From contig NZ_JACBFS010000010.1 in NCBI RefSeq assembly GCF_022138605.1, positions 1-64,000 on the forward strand: 64,000 nucleotides of DNA. The letters run 5' to 3'. Below, piece after piece: positions 45,325 through 54,110 of this stretch (the first letter of the stretch is position 1; the number at the start of each line of letters is the position of its first letter). The notes below the pieces were generated by a model. It did not search any database, was not told the DNA's origin, and saw nothing but the letters and a program-made list of their open reading frames with translations. Origin of the DNA: Xanthobacter sp. NM-25 (lineage in GTDB: Bacteria; Pseudomonadota; Alphaproteobacteria; Rhizobiales; Xanthobacteraceae). The position numbers and the translations under genes are program-made.

Positions 45325-46805
45325 CGCTCGATGAGATGATCGAACTCGGTGTCCTGTTTCAGCGAATGGCCGCATCGAAAGATGCGATCTTTGCCGAGAC
45401 GAATTCGGTCTGCCGAGTCGATCAGGTCCCGAAAATCACCGCTGTGGACTTCAAACGGATTTCTGAATTGGCCTCAGCGCTGGCCAAGGCCAAGCGAGGA
45501 AAGCTGGCTGTGTTTGGGAGCATCAGCGGGGAAGTTGACCTCGCAAATGGGGACGTGTCGAGCATAGAGGGCGAAGCTGTTGCCGTTCGTCTGACGAAGA
45601 ACATCGAAGCGGAGGCGGCGTATTTTGTCACTCGAAGAGGCTTCGAGGCCGCCCTCAGTGATGCAGAGTTCATGCGTGGCGTTCGCAAAATCTGGATCGC
45701 CGAAGACTTTTTGCCCTTTTCTACGAGATCATGCGTCTATTCGCCCTGGGGGAGCGCGATCGAACACAAGCACTTCGAAGACACCTTTGACAGCCCACGA
45801 CGGTTGGTTCGGGACCAGAGCTATCTGTTGGCTCCAACTGACATCAGACCCTGGTACCTTATGATTCCAGGTGATGAGAGTTCCGGTGTTTTAGCCTCTT
45901 GGAAAGAAGCTGCCGTCAGGAACCTGATTTTTTGCCTGCCAACCGAAATTCGAGCCTCTGATGAGGCTAGACAGGTCGTGCTGAAGGGCGCCAGATCTGC
46001 CTTCGCTGATGTCGATCTCACCAAGCCGCAATCTCAGCTTTTTGACATTGTCACGGAAGCGGTCCGGTGGGTCTACGATCAACGGCGTGACACCGAGACG
46101 AAGTTCCACCTGCTCAACAACCACTTGGCGTTGTACTGGCCGGAGAAGGCCAAGTGGCCCATGGGTCTTGCAGGCGTGTTGGACCACGCGTTGGCCAGCG
46201 CTCGAGAGGCCTTTGCTTTCCACCTGCAAGACGACAGCAAGGAAGCAATCAAATCTTTAGGCGATCTCCGGAAGGCCCTGCAGGAAGACGTTGCGCGATC
46301 GCAGACAGCCACGCGCGATCTTTTGTCTGCTCTTTGGCGAGATTCAGCCATCGCGGGTGCGGCATTTGCTTTGCGTTCGGCTACAACCAACTCCTCTGCG
46401 ATGAACATTGCCTCGTTGGGTGCGGCGGCTCTGCTGTTTGCGAGCTTGCTGACCACGGTGCTTTCCAATTGGCGATTTGATGTCCTCGCCAAGCAAGTGC
46501 GCGCGCAATGGCGGCAGCGCCTTTACGCCTTCATGTCCGAGAAGCAGTGGGTTGAACTGGTGATCCGACCAGTCTCTCGCGCTCGATGGGTTTATCGATT
46601 ATCAGTTGTCCCGGTATTCGCAGTCTATATTGTGCTGATTGGTGCACTCTTATGGGTAGTGTATCCCGCCGAAGTGAAGGCGGTAGCGGGTTTTATCCTC
46701 GCCCTGCTGTCAGACGCTTGGCGTTCAATTGGCGACCTGTGGGATCGGTTTAAATCTGCTCCGATTTTACCGTCTTCGCCCCCATCTACACCAAAACCTT
46801 CATAA
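45321..46805 (+). CDS. Membrane protein of unknown function, partner of the NdpA-like gene
   Basis: A 494-residue protein not recognised as a known family. Residues 1-360 appear soluble and mixed alpha/beta with Trp/Tyr-rich segments (YSPWGSAIEHKHFEDTFDSPRR, APTDIRPWYLMIPGDESSG). A long helical stretch at about 290-345 precedes a hydrophobic helix (NIASLGAAALLFASLLTTVL), a basic loop (RAQWRQRLYAFMSEKQW) and two more hydrophobic segments (VVPVFAVYIVLIGALLWVV and AVAGFILALL). The C-terminus is cytoplasmic or periplasmic and Ser/Pro-rich. Translational coupling to the NdpA-like gene and position in a cargo slot suggest a two-component accessory system, possibly defensive. This is inference. Confidence 0.6.
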   Translation: MTLDEMIELGVLFQRMAASKDAIFAETNSVCRVDQVPKITAVDFKRISELASALAKAKRGKLAVFGSISGEVDLANGDVSSIEGEAVAVRLTKNIEAEAAYFVTRRGFEAALSDAEFMRGVRKIWIAEDFLPFSTRSCVYSPWGSAIEHKHFEDTFDSPRRLVRDQSYLLAPTDIRPWYLMIPGDESSGVLASWKEAAVRNLIFCLPTEIRASDEARQVVLKGARSAFADVDLTKPQSQLFDIVTEAVRWVYDQRRDTETKFHLLNNHLALYWPEKAKWPMGLAGVLDHALASAREAFAFHLQDDSKEAIKSLGDLRKALQEDVARSQTATRDLLSALWRDSAIAGAAFALRSATTNSSAMNIASLGAAALLFASLLTTVLSNWRFDVLAKQVRAQWRQRLYAFMSEKQWVELVIRPVSRARWVYRLSVVPVFAVYIVLIGALLWVVYPAEVKAVAGFILALLSDAWRSIGDLWDRFKSAPILPSSPPSTPKPS

Positions 46806-46936
46806 GCCTGGCCCGATATGTCCGCTCCAATATCAGACAGAACTTACGCGGATCTCCAATGACGGCCATGGGGTCGTTGACCGAACGTCCGCTTTCTCAG
46901 TTTCTCGGCCAGAACCGGACAGTCCGCTCCCGGCCC

Positions 46937-46983
46937 CAAACCGGCCCTTCGTCCTCACCGCAGCGAACTTCTGCTTCTGGCGC
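46937..46983. repeat. Inverted copy of the 2913-2958 repeat
   Basis: About 45 bases match 2913-2958 in reverse orientation with one or two mismatches. It lies in the 46806-47121 gap, which also contains two further TGTCCGCT-type motifs (46818-46826, 46888-46896) and no supported gene. Confidence 0.7.
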
Positions 46984-47121
46984 ACTCCAGAGGTAATGGC
47001 AGCATCGCCCTCTCTCGCGTCAATGCGGCGGGATGCCATCCATCGGAGCGACGCGTTTTTGGGGTGGGGAGGTTGAGCCCCTCATCCGCGCGATCGAGAG
47101 TGAGAGGTTGGAGCGGATTTC

Positions 47122-47179
47122 CGTGACGGGTTGAGGGCAGGGAGAGAGGCTCCCGGCGCCCGTCGTGGAGTTTAGTCCC
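47122..47179 (+). promoter_or_regulatory. Structured leader of the DUF932 gene
   Basis: An outer stem GACGGG (47125-47130) with CCCGTC (47159-47164) encloses a 9-base linker and an inner stem-loop GGGAG-AGAGG-CTCCC (47140-47154). The RBS GGAG and TCCC-ATG follow. The same architecture precedes the ParB-like gene (48483-48542) with changed but still pairing stem bases. Confidence 0.6.
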
Positions 47180-48376
47180 ATGACTGAGGTTGAGGTTTTA
47201 GATGCGGGCCGGGAAGCGGCCGGCGGTTACAAGGTGGATGCGAGCCGCGGCGAGCGGAACGGCCGTGTGTCCTCCGAGTGGTTTTCCCGGCCGGCGGACG
47301 AGCGTTATCTGTCCCTGTCTGAGCTGTATGGCGCGGTGCGCGGTCGGTCCGACCGGAGCCGGACGCGCACCGTGGAGAGCGCCGCCATCCGCGTCGAGGC
47401 GAGCCGCGAGGTGCCAGACCGGCTGACGCTCACGCTGCCCGGGGCGGAGGCTCCGGTTGCGCCGACCCACTGGAGCTTCGGCCAGCTTGCGAGCCTCATC
47501 GGCGCGCCGGCCTCCTATCTGCGCCAGCTTCCGGCGCCGCTCGCCGGCATCAACCTGCAGCACGGCCTGCTCACGCACCGCGCCGAACAGGTGAAGACAC
47601 TGGAGGTGGAGGACGGCCGCGTCGAGCTCCGGGCTGTGACCGGCCCCGACTATGGCCGCATCTATGACCATGAGCTGGTGGACGCCGTGCGCCGTATCGC
47701 CGGCAACGGCACCGGGGACACCCGTTGGAAAGTGCCTGGCGTGCTCGACTGGTCGACCGGCATCTACAATCCCCGCGTCGATATCACGAAGGACACGACC
47801 ACGCTCTACGCCTCCGACCGGGACGTCTTCCTCTTCCTGGTGGACGATCTCAACCCCATCGAGGCCGGGCGGCTCCCGGACGGCTCCCCCGACCTGTTCT
47901 TCCGCGGCTTCTATTGCTGGAACTCAGAGGTGGGCGCCAAGACGTTGGGCATCGCGAGCTTCTATCTCAGGGCGGTCTGCCAGAACCGGAACCTGTGGGG
48001 CGTGGAGGATTTCGAGGAGATCACCATCCGCCACTCGAAGTATGCCGCATCCCGCTTCGCCCATCAGGCCGCGCCGGCCCTGGAGCGCTTTGCCAACTCC
48101 TCCCCCATGCCCTTCGTCAACGGCATCAGGGCGGCCCGCGAGCGCATCGTAGCGCGCAGCGACGAGGACCGCACCAAGTTCCTGCGCCGCAAGGGCTTCT
48201 CCAAGGCGGAGACGCAGAAGGTGATCGAGACCGTGCTCGCCGAGGAGGGGCGCAAGCCCGAGAGCATCTTCGACTTCGTGCAGGGCATCACCGCCGTGGC
48301 GCGGGACAAGCCGCACCAGGACGCCCGTCTCGATCTGGAGGCGCGGGCGAAGAAGCTCCTCGATCGCGCTCCCTGA
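47180..48376 (+). CDS. DUF932 protein
   Basis: A 398-residue cytoplasmic protein of the DUF932 family (phage/plasmid-like), common in the left region of Tn4371-type elements. Recognisable segments are THWSFGQLASLIGAPASYLRQLP, GRIYDHELVDAVRRI, LYASDRDVFLFLVDD and SEVGAKTLGIASFYLRAVCQNRNLWG. The ATG at 47180 is chosen over GTG 47165 because GGAG lies at the right distance. It is preceded by the structured leader and followed by its own hairpin. The biochemical role of the family is unknown; a role in anti-restriction or DNA maintenance has been suggested for similar genes. Confidence 0.85.
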   Translation: MTEVEVLDAGREAAGGYKVDASRGERNGRVSSEWFSRPADERYLSLSELYGAVRGRSDRSRTRTVESAAIRVEASREVPDRLTLTLPGAEAPVAPTHWSFGQLASLIGAPASYLRQLPAPLAGINLQHGLLTHRAEQVKTLEVEDGRVELRAVTGPDYGRIYDHELVDAVRRIAGNGTGDTRWKVPGVLDWSTGIYNPRVDITKDTTTLYASDRDVFLFLVDDLNPIEAGRLPDGSPDLFFRGFYCWNSEVGAKTLGIASFYLRAVCQNRNLWGVEDFEEITIRHSKYAASRFAHQAAPALERFANSSPMPFVNGIRAARERIVARSDEDRTKFLRRKGFSKAETQKVIETVLAEEGRKPESIFDFVQGITAVARDKPHQDARLDLEARAKKLLDRAP

Positions 48377-48381
48377 GATCC

Positions 48382-48421
48382 GCAAAGCCGGAGATGGGGA
48401 TTGCCGTGTCTCCGGCTTTGC
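48382..48421 (+). terminator. Hairpin terminator after the DUF932 gene
   Basis: A perfect 13-bp stem (48382-48394 with 48409-48421) with a 14-base loop, then GTTGTT. It lies 6 bases beyond the stop. Confidence 0.75.
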
Positions 48422-48482
48422 GTTGTTCCGGATCATCGGCTTTGCGGCGCTGCCCTCAGAGGAAGAGGGTGGCGCCGTGCTT

Positions 48483-48542
48483 CGTGACGGGTTCGAAGTT
48501 GAGAGAGAGGTTCTCCGGCCGCCCGTCGCGGAGAAGCATCCC
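48483..48542 (+). promoter_or_regulatory. Structured leader of the ParB-like gene
   Basis: Outer stem GACGGG (48486-48491) with CCCGTC (48522-48527), 9-base linker, inner stem-loop GAGAG-AGAGG-TTCTC (48501-48515), then GGAG and TCCC-ATG. Matches the DUF932 leader in spacing and in the AGAGG loop. Confidence 0.6.
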
Positions 48543-50606
48543 ATGGCCACGTCCGTTCAGAAGATCACCCTTTCGTCCTCGCGGGACATCCCCTTCAACA
48601 AGCTGGTGCTCAGCCAGTCCAACGTCCGCCGGGTGAAGGCCGGCGTCTCCATCGAGGAACTCGCCGAGGACATCGCCCGGCGCGGCCTGCTCCAGGGCCT
48701 CAATGTCCGCACCGTGATCGATGCTGATGGCGTCGAGACCGGCATGTACGAGATCCCGGCCGGCGGCCGGCGCTACCGGGCGCTGGAGTTGCTGGTGAAG
48801 CGCAAGCGCCTCGCCCGGACGGCTCCCGTGCCCTGCATCCTGCGCGAAGGCGGCATTGCCGAGGAGGATTCCCTTGCCGAGAATGTCCAGCGCGCACCGC
48901 TGCACCCGCTCGACCAGTTCAGGGCGTTCCTTGCGTTGCGGGAGAAGGGCCAGTCCGAGGAGGAGATCGCGGCCGCCTTCTTCGTCTCGGTCGCAGTGGT
49001 GAAGCAGCGGTTGAAGCTCGCCTCCGTCTCGCCGAAGCTGCTCGACGTCTATGCCGAGGATGGCCTCACCCTCGACCAGCTCATGGCCTTCACCGTGTCG
49101 GGTGATCATGAGCGGCAGGAGCAGGTGCTGGAGCGTCTCGCCCAGGCTTACGACAAGCAACCCCATGCGATCCGGCGCATGATGACGGAGGGTGCGGTGC
49201 GGGCATCCGACAAGCGGGCCCGCTTCATCGGCATCGGGGCCTATGAGACGGCTGGCGGCACCGTGCTGCGCGACCTGTTCCAGGGGGACGACGGCGGCTG
49301 GCTGCAGGATGTCACCCTCGTCGATCGCATGGTGGCGGCAAAGCTCGCCATTGAGGCCGACGGGATCCGCGGCGAAGGCTGGAAGTGGATCGAGGTGGCG
49401 CCGGACTTTGCCTATGGCCACACCTACGGCCTGCGCCAGCTGCGGGGTGAGCCGACGCCCCTGACCGAGGAGGAGGAGGCAGCTCGGGCGAGGGCCCAGG
49501 CCGCATATGATCGCCTCTCCGAAGAATATGCCGATGCCGACGAGCTTCCCGAGGAGGTCGATGCGCGGCTCGGTGAGCTCGAGGCGGTGCTGGAGGCCTT
49601 TGAGACGCGCCCCCTCGCGTTCGATCCGGCGGAGGTCGGCCGCGCCGGCGCCTTCGTCAGCATCGCCCAGGACGGCAAGCTCCGGGTGGAGCGGGGATAT
49701 GTCTGCCCGGAGGACGAGGTGCCGGTCGTGCAGGACGATGAAGCTCCCGCCGGGACCGATGGAGAAGACCATGCGGCCTCGGCCCCTCGTCAGGAAGCAG
49801 CCGTAGGTGATGCACCTGCGGAGCCCGAGGAAGAAGACGGCCTCGCGCCGATCTCCGATCGGCTACTTACGGAGCTGACCACCCATCGCACCCTCGGCCT
49901 GCGCCATGCCCTGGGCGAGCAGCCCGATGTCGCCTTCCTCGCTGCGGTCCACGCTCTGACGCTGAAGGCCTTCTACGTCTACGGCTCGGACAGCTGCCTT
50001 GAGCTCGACCTCAAGAGCGTGTCCTTCAACGCCCAGGCGCCGGGCCTCAACGACAGCGTTTCGGCCGAGGCCATTCGTGTCCGGCACGAAAACTGGGCCA
50101 AGGCTCTGCCCAAGGAGCCGGGCACGCTCTGGGACACCTTGAGCGGGTGGGAGCGTGACAGCCAGGCCGCCTTGTTCGCCCATGTGGTGAGCCTCTCGGT
50201 CAATGCGGTGCATGAAGCATGGAACCGCCGTCCCCGCGCCTTCGCCCATGCCGACCGGTTGGCGCAGGCGGTAGGGCTCGACATGGCGGCGGCGGGATGG
50301 AGGCCCACTGTTGACACCTTCCTCGGCCGGGTCACCAAGGCCCGCATCCTGCAGGCGGTGACCGAGGCGAAGGGGGAACGTGCAGCTGAGCGGATCGCCC
50401 ACCTCAAGAAGGGCGACATGGCACGGGAGGCAGAAGCCCTCCTTGCCGACAGCGGCTGGCTCCCGGAGGCGCTGCGGAACCAGCCCTCCGACACCGCCGG
50501 CGAAGAGACGGCGGAGACCGACGGCGAAACGGCCATGGGCGAAGGGGAAGACCTCGCCGACACTGAGGAGCCCGAAGTGATCTCCTCCTCGATTGCTGCC
50601 GAATAA
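48543..50606 (+). CDS. ParB/Spo0J-type nuclease-domain protein, large form
   Basis: A 687-residue protein with an N-terminal ParB domain (IPFNKLVLSQSNVRR, then GLLQGLNVRTV, EIPAGGRRYRALELL, and LAENVQRAPLHPLDQFRAF) and a following HTH (SEEEIAAAFFVSVAVVKQRLKLA). The remaining 400 residues are acidic and helical, of unknown function. Proteins of this length and layout are standard in Tn4371-type and sphingomonad plasmid backbones. It is distinct from a partition ParB because the partner ParA lies 10 kb away next to repA. Preceded by the structured leader; followed by a terminator. Confidence 0.88.
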   Translation: MATSVQKITLSSSRDIPFNKLVLSQSNVRRVKAGVSIEELAEDIARRGLLQGLNVRTVIDADGVETGMYEIPAGGRRYRALELLVKRKRLARTAPVPCILREGGIAEEDSLAENVQRAPLHPLDQFRAFLALREKGQSEEEIAAAFFVSVAVVKQRLKLASVSPKLLDVYAEDGLTLDQLMAFTVSGDHERQEQVLERLAQAYDKQPHAIRRMMTEGAVRASDKRARFIGIGAYETAGGTVLRDLFQGDDGGWLQDVTLVDRMVAAKLAIEADGIRGEGWKWIEVAPDFAYGHTYGLRQLRGEPTPLTEEEEAARARAQAAYDRLSEEYADADELPEEVDARLGELEAVLEAFETRPLAFDPAEVGRAGAFVSIAQDGKLRVERGYVCPEDEVPVVQDDEAPAGTDGEDHAASAPRQEAAVGDAPAEPEEEDGLAPISDRLLTELTTHRTLGLRHALGEQPDVAFLAAVHALTLKAFYVYGSDSCLELDLKSVSFNAQAPGLNDSVSAEAIRVRHENWAKALPKEPGTLWDTLSGWERDSQAALFAHVVSLSVNAVHEAWNRRPRAFAHADRLAQAVGLDMAAAGWRPTVDTFLGRVTKARILQAVTEAKGERAAERIAHLKKGDMAREAEALLADSGWLPEALRNQPSDTAGEETAETDGETAMGEGEDLADTEEPEVISSSIAAE

Positions 50607-50625
50607 TCCTCCCCGGGCAACCTGG

Positions 50626-50682
50626 CCCGCCGTCCGTGGCTCCGCGATCCCCCCATCGCGTGGCCGGACGGCGGGCTTTTCT
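50626..50682 (+). terminator. Terminator/attenuator between the ParB-like and TOPRIM genes
   Basis: Stem 50626-50635 with 50666-50675 (10 bp), containing an inner GCGAT/ATCGC hairpin and followed by CTTTTCT. It ends 14 bases before the TOPRIM start codon, so it also overlaps that gene's leader. Confidence 0.75.
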
Positions 50683-50696
50683 CTTGGAGCGTCCCT

Positions 50697-51734
50697 ATGA
50701 CGGATGCTGCGCACGATCTCGCACGGCGGCTGGGGCGGCAGGCGGAGGCAGTTTGCCGCCATTATCTCTCCGCGGGTCGGCGGCAGGGGCACTATTGGCA
50801 GGTGGGCGATGCTCGCAACTCGCCCGGCCGCTCCATGTTCGTGCGGCTGACGGACAGCGTGAAAGGCCATGCCGGCAAATGGACCGATGCGGCGACGGGA
50901 GAACACGGCGATCTCCTCGACGTCATCCGGGAAAGCCGAGGTCTGCCCAACTTCAGCGACGTGGTGGCCGAGGCTCAAGCCTTTCTGCACATGCCCCGAT
51001 CCTGGCAGGTCGCGGAAGCTCCCGTGTTCAGGACGAACAGCCCTTCACGTGACCCTGTCACCTCGGCATGTCGTCTCTTTGCGGCCGCAAAGCCGATTCC
51101 GGGCACAATCGTGGAGACGTATCTGCGGAAGCGCGGCATCACGGCTCTGCACGAAACCGGAAGCATGCGCTTTCACCCGCGCTGCTATTACCGCCCGGAT
51201 CCACGCGAGCCCATTCAACCCCGGCCGGCCATGATCGCCGCCGTCACCGATCTCAGACAACGAGTCATGGGCATCCACCGGACATGGCTCGCTCCCGACG
51301 GATCGGACAAGGCAAGCATCGCCACGCCCCGACGTGCCATGGGCCACCTGCTGGAACATGCCGTTCGCTTCGGCAGGCCTGACAACGTTCTGGCCACCGG
51401 CGAGGGCATCGAGACCATCCTTTCCGTGCGGACCGTGCTGCCCAGCCTCCCGATGGCAGCGGCGCTCTCGGCCGCTCACCTTGCCGTCGTCGCATTCCCA
51501 CCCGACCTGCGGCGGCTCTACATCGTCCGCGACAACGATCCTGCCGGCGACAGGGCACGGGACAGCCTTATCGCACGAGCGGCTTCTGCCGGGATCGAGG
51601 CCATCGTGCTCTCACCAGCTCTCGGAGACTTCAACGAGGATCTGCGCGCCTTTGGCGTCGACGCGTTGCGAGCGGGACTCCGATGTCAGCTTGCACCTGA
51701 TGACGTCGGCCGCTTCATGGTGCTGAGCCCGTGA
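50697..51734 (+). CDS. TOPRIM-domain protein (plasmid/phage primase-like)
   Basis: A 345-residue protein with an N-terminal zinc-ribbon-like or DUF7146-type region (RSMFVRLTDSVKGHAGKWTDAATGEHGDLLD) and a C-terminal TOPRIM fold: catalytic Glu in VLATGEGIETILSV near 230, and the DxD in YIVRDNDPAGDRARDSL near 282-290. Likely involved in element DNA synthesis or processing. RBS TTGGAG precedes the ATG. Confidence 0.88.
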   Translation: MTDAAHDLARRLGRQAEAVCRHYLSAGRRQGHYWQVGDARNSPGRSMFVRLTDSVKGHAGKWTDAATGEHGDLLDVIRESRGLPNFSDVVAEAQAFLHMPRSWQVAEAPVFRTNSPSRDPVTSACRLFAAAKPIPGTIVETYLRKRGITALHETGSMRFHPRCYYRPDPREPIQPRPAMIAAVTDLRQRVMGIHRTWLAPDGSDKASIATPRRAMGHLLEHAVRFGRPDNVLATGEGIETILSVRTVLPSLPMAAALSAAHLAVVAFPPDLRRLYIVRDNDPAGDRARDSLIARAASAGIEAIVLSPALGDFNEDLRAFGVDALRAGLRCQLAPDDVGRFMVLSP

Positions 51735-52072
51735 GCTGGAGCGACAGGGAGCGGGAATGCTCTGACGTCACGCTCTGATGCCCACCGTTGCTAGAGGATC
51801 CGCAGCCAGGCCTTCCAGAGGGCGATCGGCCGGCAGTCGTTCCGGACCGGCAATGGCTCCGGCCGGTGATTTTCCGGCGGCGGTGTTTCCCCACGACGCA
51901 AGCGTCGCGGGTCCCGACACACGCCTTTCCATCGCGAAGCAAAATCGCCGGCCTCCGCCATCCTCCGCTGCCGCTCCGGCCCCGCGTTTCCCGCGGGGTG
52001 CAGGTCCGTCCCGCCCGCCGGCTTCGTCGCCATGAAGGCCGCAAGGCTGCGGTCCAATCGACGGAGCCTCCC
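51735..52072. promoter_or_regulatory. Leader region of the DUF2493 gene
   Basis: A 338-base GC-rich gap without a supported gene. It ends in a small hairpin GGCCGCAAGGCTGCGGTC (52037-52054) and the RBS GGAG before CCTCCC-ATG. Confidence 0.4.
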
Positions 52073-52993
52073 ATGAGCACCGAGCACGACGAACCCCACG
52101 CCTCTTCTCCCACTGATCACCTGCTGCAGGAACTTCAGCTCTACGGCTACCGTCCCTTCGGGGACGAGCCCGATTCCCGGCCGCTTCCCGAAACTGACCG
52201 TATCACCGGCGCAATCGCCGATATCTTCGATGCGCTGATCGCGACACTGCAGGACACCCGCCTGGAGCCCGACCTTCCCGACCTCCTTTGGTCGACCGTC
52301 CATCTCTTCCACCGTGCCGCCGGCCGCATCTCCGGTACCCTCGACGACAATGAGCAGGGCCAGCGCCGTAGCCAGCAGGAGCAGGACGGCAGCGAGGTGC
52401 GCTCGGTGGAACTGGAACGTCTGATCGTCGAGGGGCAGAGCCTCATGGAGCGCCGCGATGCCTTCGAGCTGATGCGGGATGAAGCCGCCGATGCCTTCGA
52501 GCGGCACACCGGCTCAGCCTGGCGCCCACGCGCCGGATCCCTAGTGAACCATCGGCACCTGACCTCAGCTCTTATCGACAGCCGCGACTTCCTCGCCGCC
52601 CGCAGGCGGGCGGAGACCGAGGTGCTGATACCCGCAGGTCCGAAGATCGCCTTCTCCGGCGGCGACACGGTGGACCACAGGCTCATCTGGGCGAAGCTCG
52701 ATCAGGTCCGCGCGAAGCACCCTGACATGGTGCTGCTGCACGGTGGCTCACCCAAGGGTGCCGAAAGGATCGCCGCCTGCTGGGCTGATGCCCGTAAGGT
52801 GCCGCAGGTCGCGTTCAAGCCCGACTGGACACGCCACGCCAAGGCCGCCCCCTTCAAGCGCAACGACCAGATGCTCTCGGTCACGCCCATCGGGGTCATC
52901 ATCTTCCCCGGCACGGGCATCCAGGACAATCTCGCCGACAAGGCCCGCAAGCTCGGCATCCCCGTCTACCGGTTTGGGTCGGGCGGCGCATGA
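52073..52993 (+). CDS. DUF2493 (SLOG-like) protein
   Basis: A 306-residue protein. The C-terminal 120 residues form a Rossmann-like SLOG/YspA domain: KIAFSGGDTVDHRLIWAKLD, MVLLHGGSPKGAERIAACWA and IGVIIFPGTGIQDNLADKA. SLOG domains bind nucleotide-derived ligands. The N-terminal 180 residues are helical and acidic. The gene is a regular member of the Tn4371/sphingomonad backbone. The start at 52073 is chosen for its RBS; an upstream extension is unsupported. Confidence 0.82.
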   Translation: MSTEHDEPHASSPTDHLLQELQLYGYRPFGDEPDSRPLPETDRITGAIADIFDALIATLQDTRLEPDLPDLLWSTVHLFHRAAGRISGTLDDNEQGQRRSQQEQDGSEVRSVELERLIVEGQSLMERRDAFELMRDEAADAFERHTGSAWRPRAGSLVNHRHLTSALIDSRDFLAARRRAETEVLIPAGPKIAFSGGDTVDHRLIWAKLDQVRAKHPDMVLLHGGSPKGAERIAACWADARKVPQVAFKPDWTRHAKAAPFKRNDQMLSVTPIGVIIFPGTGIQDNLADKARKLGIPVYRFGSGGA

Positions 52994-53376
52994 GCGCTGC
53001 CCTTCCTTCATCGTCGGAATCGGATTTCACGGTGCGTCACCGCTTTTCACGAGATTGCGGTTCCCATCATCGGTTTTCAGCGGACAAGCGAGCGGGACCA
53101 CCGCTTATCACGGGTGGAGCTCAACGCGCCTCCTGAGCCCGACCATGCAGGCAAATGGCTGCACCCGGTGCTCTTCGAGCAAGAGACCACCCCCGCTTTC
53201 CTGCGCTGTTCCTTGGTCCGACCGAGGGCCTGACGCCATCAACCCGCAAGGGGTCGGCTACGCACAGCGTGCCGCCGTTGCGGCTTTGCCTCCACGGTGA
53301 TTGCGGCCCGCGGCCGGACCCGTCGGGCGCCTGTCAGCGGGGGATGTTCCTCCGCTTCGAGCAGGAGCCGGACCCC
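52994..53376. other. Intergenic stretch with a possible decayed coding fragment
   Basis: No intact gene. A short frame near 53111-53230 (ELNAPPEPDHAGKWLHPVLF) looks protein-like but has no start or RBS, so it may be a remnant. Confidence 0.35.
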
Positions 53377-53544
53377 ATGTCCTCCACCGATGCACAGGCC
53401 TTCGCCCTCAGCCTCGCCAAGACCTTGATGGTCGTCATCGTGATCTTCCGCGCCGGTGACGGCACTCTGTCCGTTGTGCCTGCCGACGAGTTCGACGGCG
53501 ACGCCTCCCAGATCATCCGTGAGATCGACCCCTTCGGGTCCTAA
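53377..53544 (+). CDS. Small hypothetical protein
   Basis: A 55-residue protein (MSSTDAQAFALSLAKTLMVVIVIF) preceded by GGAGCCGGACCCC, with a short hydrophobic patch (TLMVVIVIF) and an acidic tail. Supported by the RBS, the position in the backbone gene series and codon bias only. Function unknown. Confidence 0.5.
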   Translation: MSSTDAQAFALSLAKTLMVVIVIFRAGDGTLSVVPADEFDGDASQIIREIDPFGS

Positions 53545-53564
53545 CAGGAGTGAAACGAGACGCC

Positions 53565-54110
53565 TCAATCTACTTGGTTCAGGGCTCCCAGTTGGCCGAT
53601 GATGAAATCAGCGCGGTCGGCAGCCGATACCCTGGGCAGGATCGTCACCTCATAGCCGAGCTTCGGAAAGGCTGCGATCAGGCGCTCATATTCGGCAATC
53701 GACGCCGACAAATCGTGCTGGCGCGCGTCATCGCCGCTGAAGATCTCTGGCCATGGGGGTGTCATAAAGACAGTGCGATTGTAGCGATGGGCATTGCAGA
53801 GCGTCTCGGAAATGGGCTCCCCGGTTGCGTATTCAAGCGCAACGGCCGCATCGACAAGCCCACGGTCAAAAAAGACCCATCCGCTCTGGGCAAGCGCCGT
53901 GGACCTGTCTTCCAGCGCCATGGCGATCGCAAGTCGCGCGAAAGCGGCCAGATCCACCCAAGGCAGATCCGATCCGCCGCCGCTGATCTGCTCGGCGACA
54001 ATGCGCCGCCCTGGCTCCTCGACCACGGCAAAGCCACGGCGTGCAAGCTCGGCGATCAGTGTCGACTTGCCCCCGCCGGAGCAACCCGAAATGACGACAT
54101 AACGATCCAT
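53565..54110 (-). CDS. AAA-family ATPase, small P-loop kinase-like
   Basis: A 181-residue protein with Walker A SGCSGGGKSTLIAELARRG at residues 8-26 and a Walker B-like FFDRGLVDAAVALEY near 90. It resembles AAA_28-type nucleoside-kinase-like ATPases. It is the only minus-strand gene in the core besides the qseC-like repressor, and nothing pairs with it. Start 54110 or 54119. Substrate unknown. Confidence 0.78.
   Translation of the reverse strand: MDRYVVISGCSGGGKSTLIAELARRGFAVVEEPGRRIVAEQISGGGSDLPWVDLAAFARLAIAMALEDRSTALAQSGWVFFDRGLVDAAVALEYATGEPISETLCNAHRYNRTVFMTPPWPEIFSGDDARQHDLSASIAEYERLIAAFPKLGYEVTILPRVSAADRADFIIGQLGALNQVD

Noticed and set aside
47125..47164. The DUF932 leader stem as an ordinary terminator
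   Set aside because: It lies just upstream of the RBS, has no U tract, and its geometry is repeated before the ParB-like gene, which points to a leader function instead.
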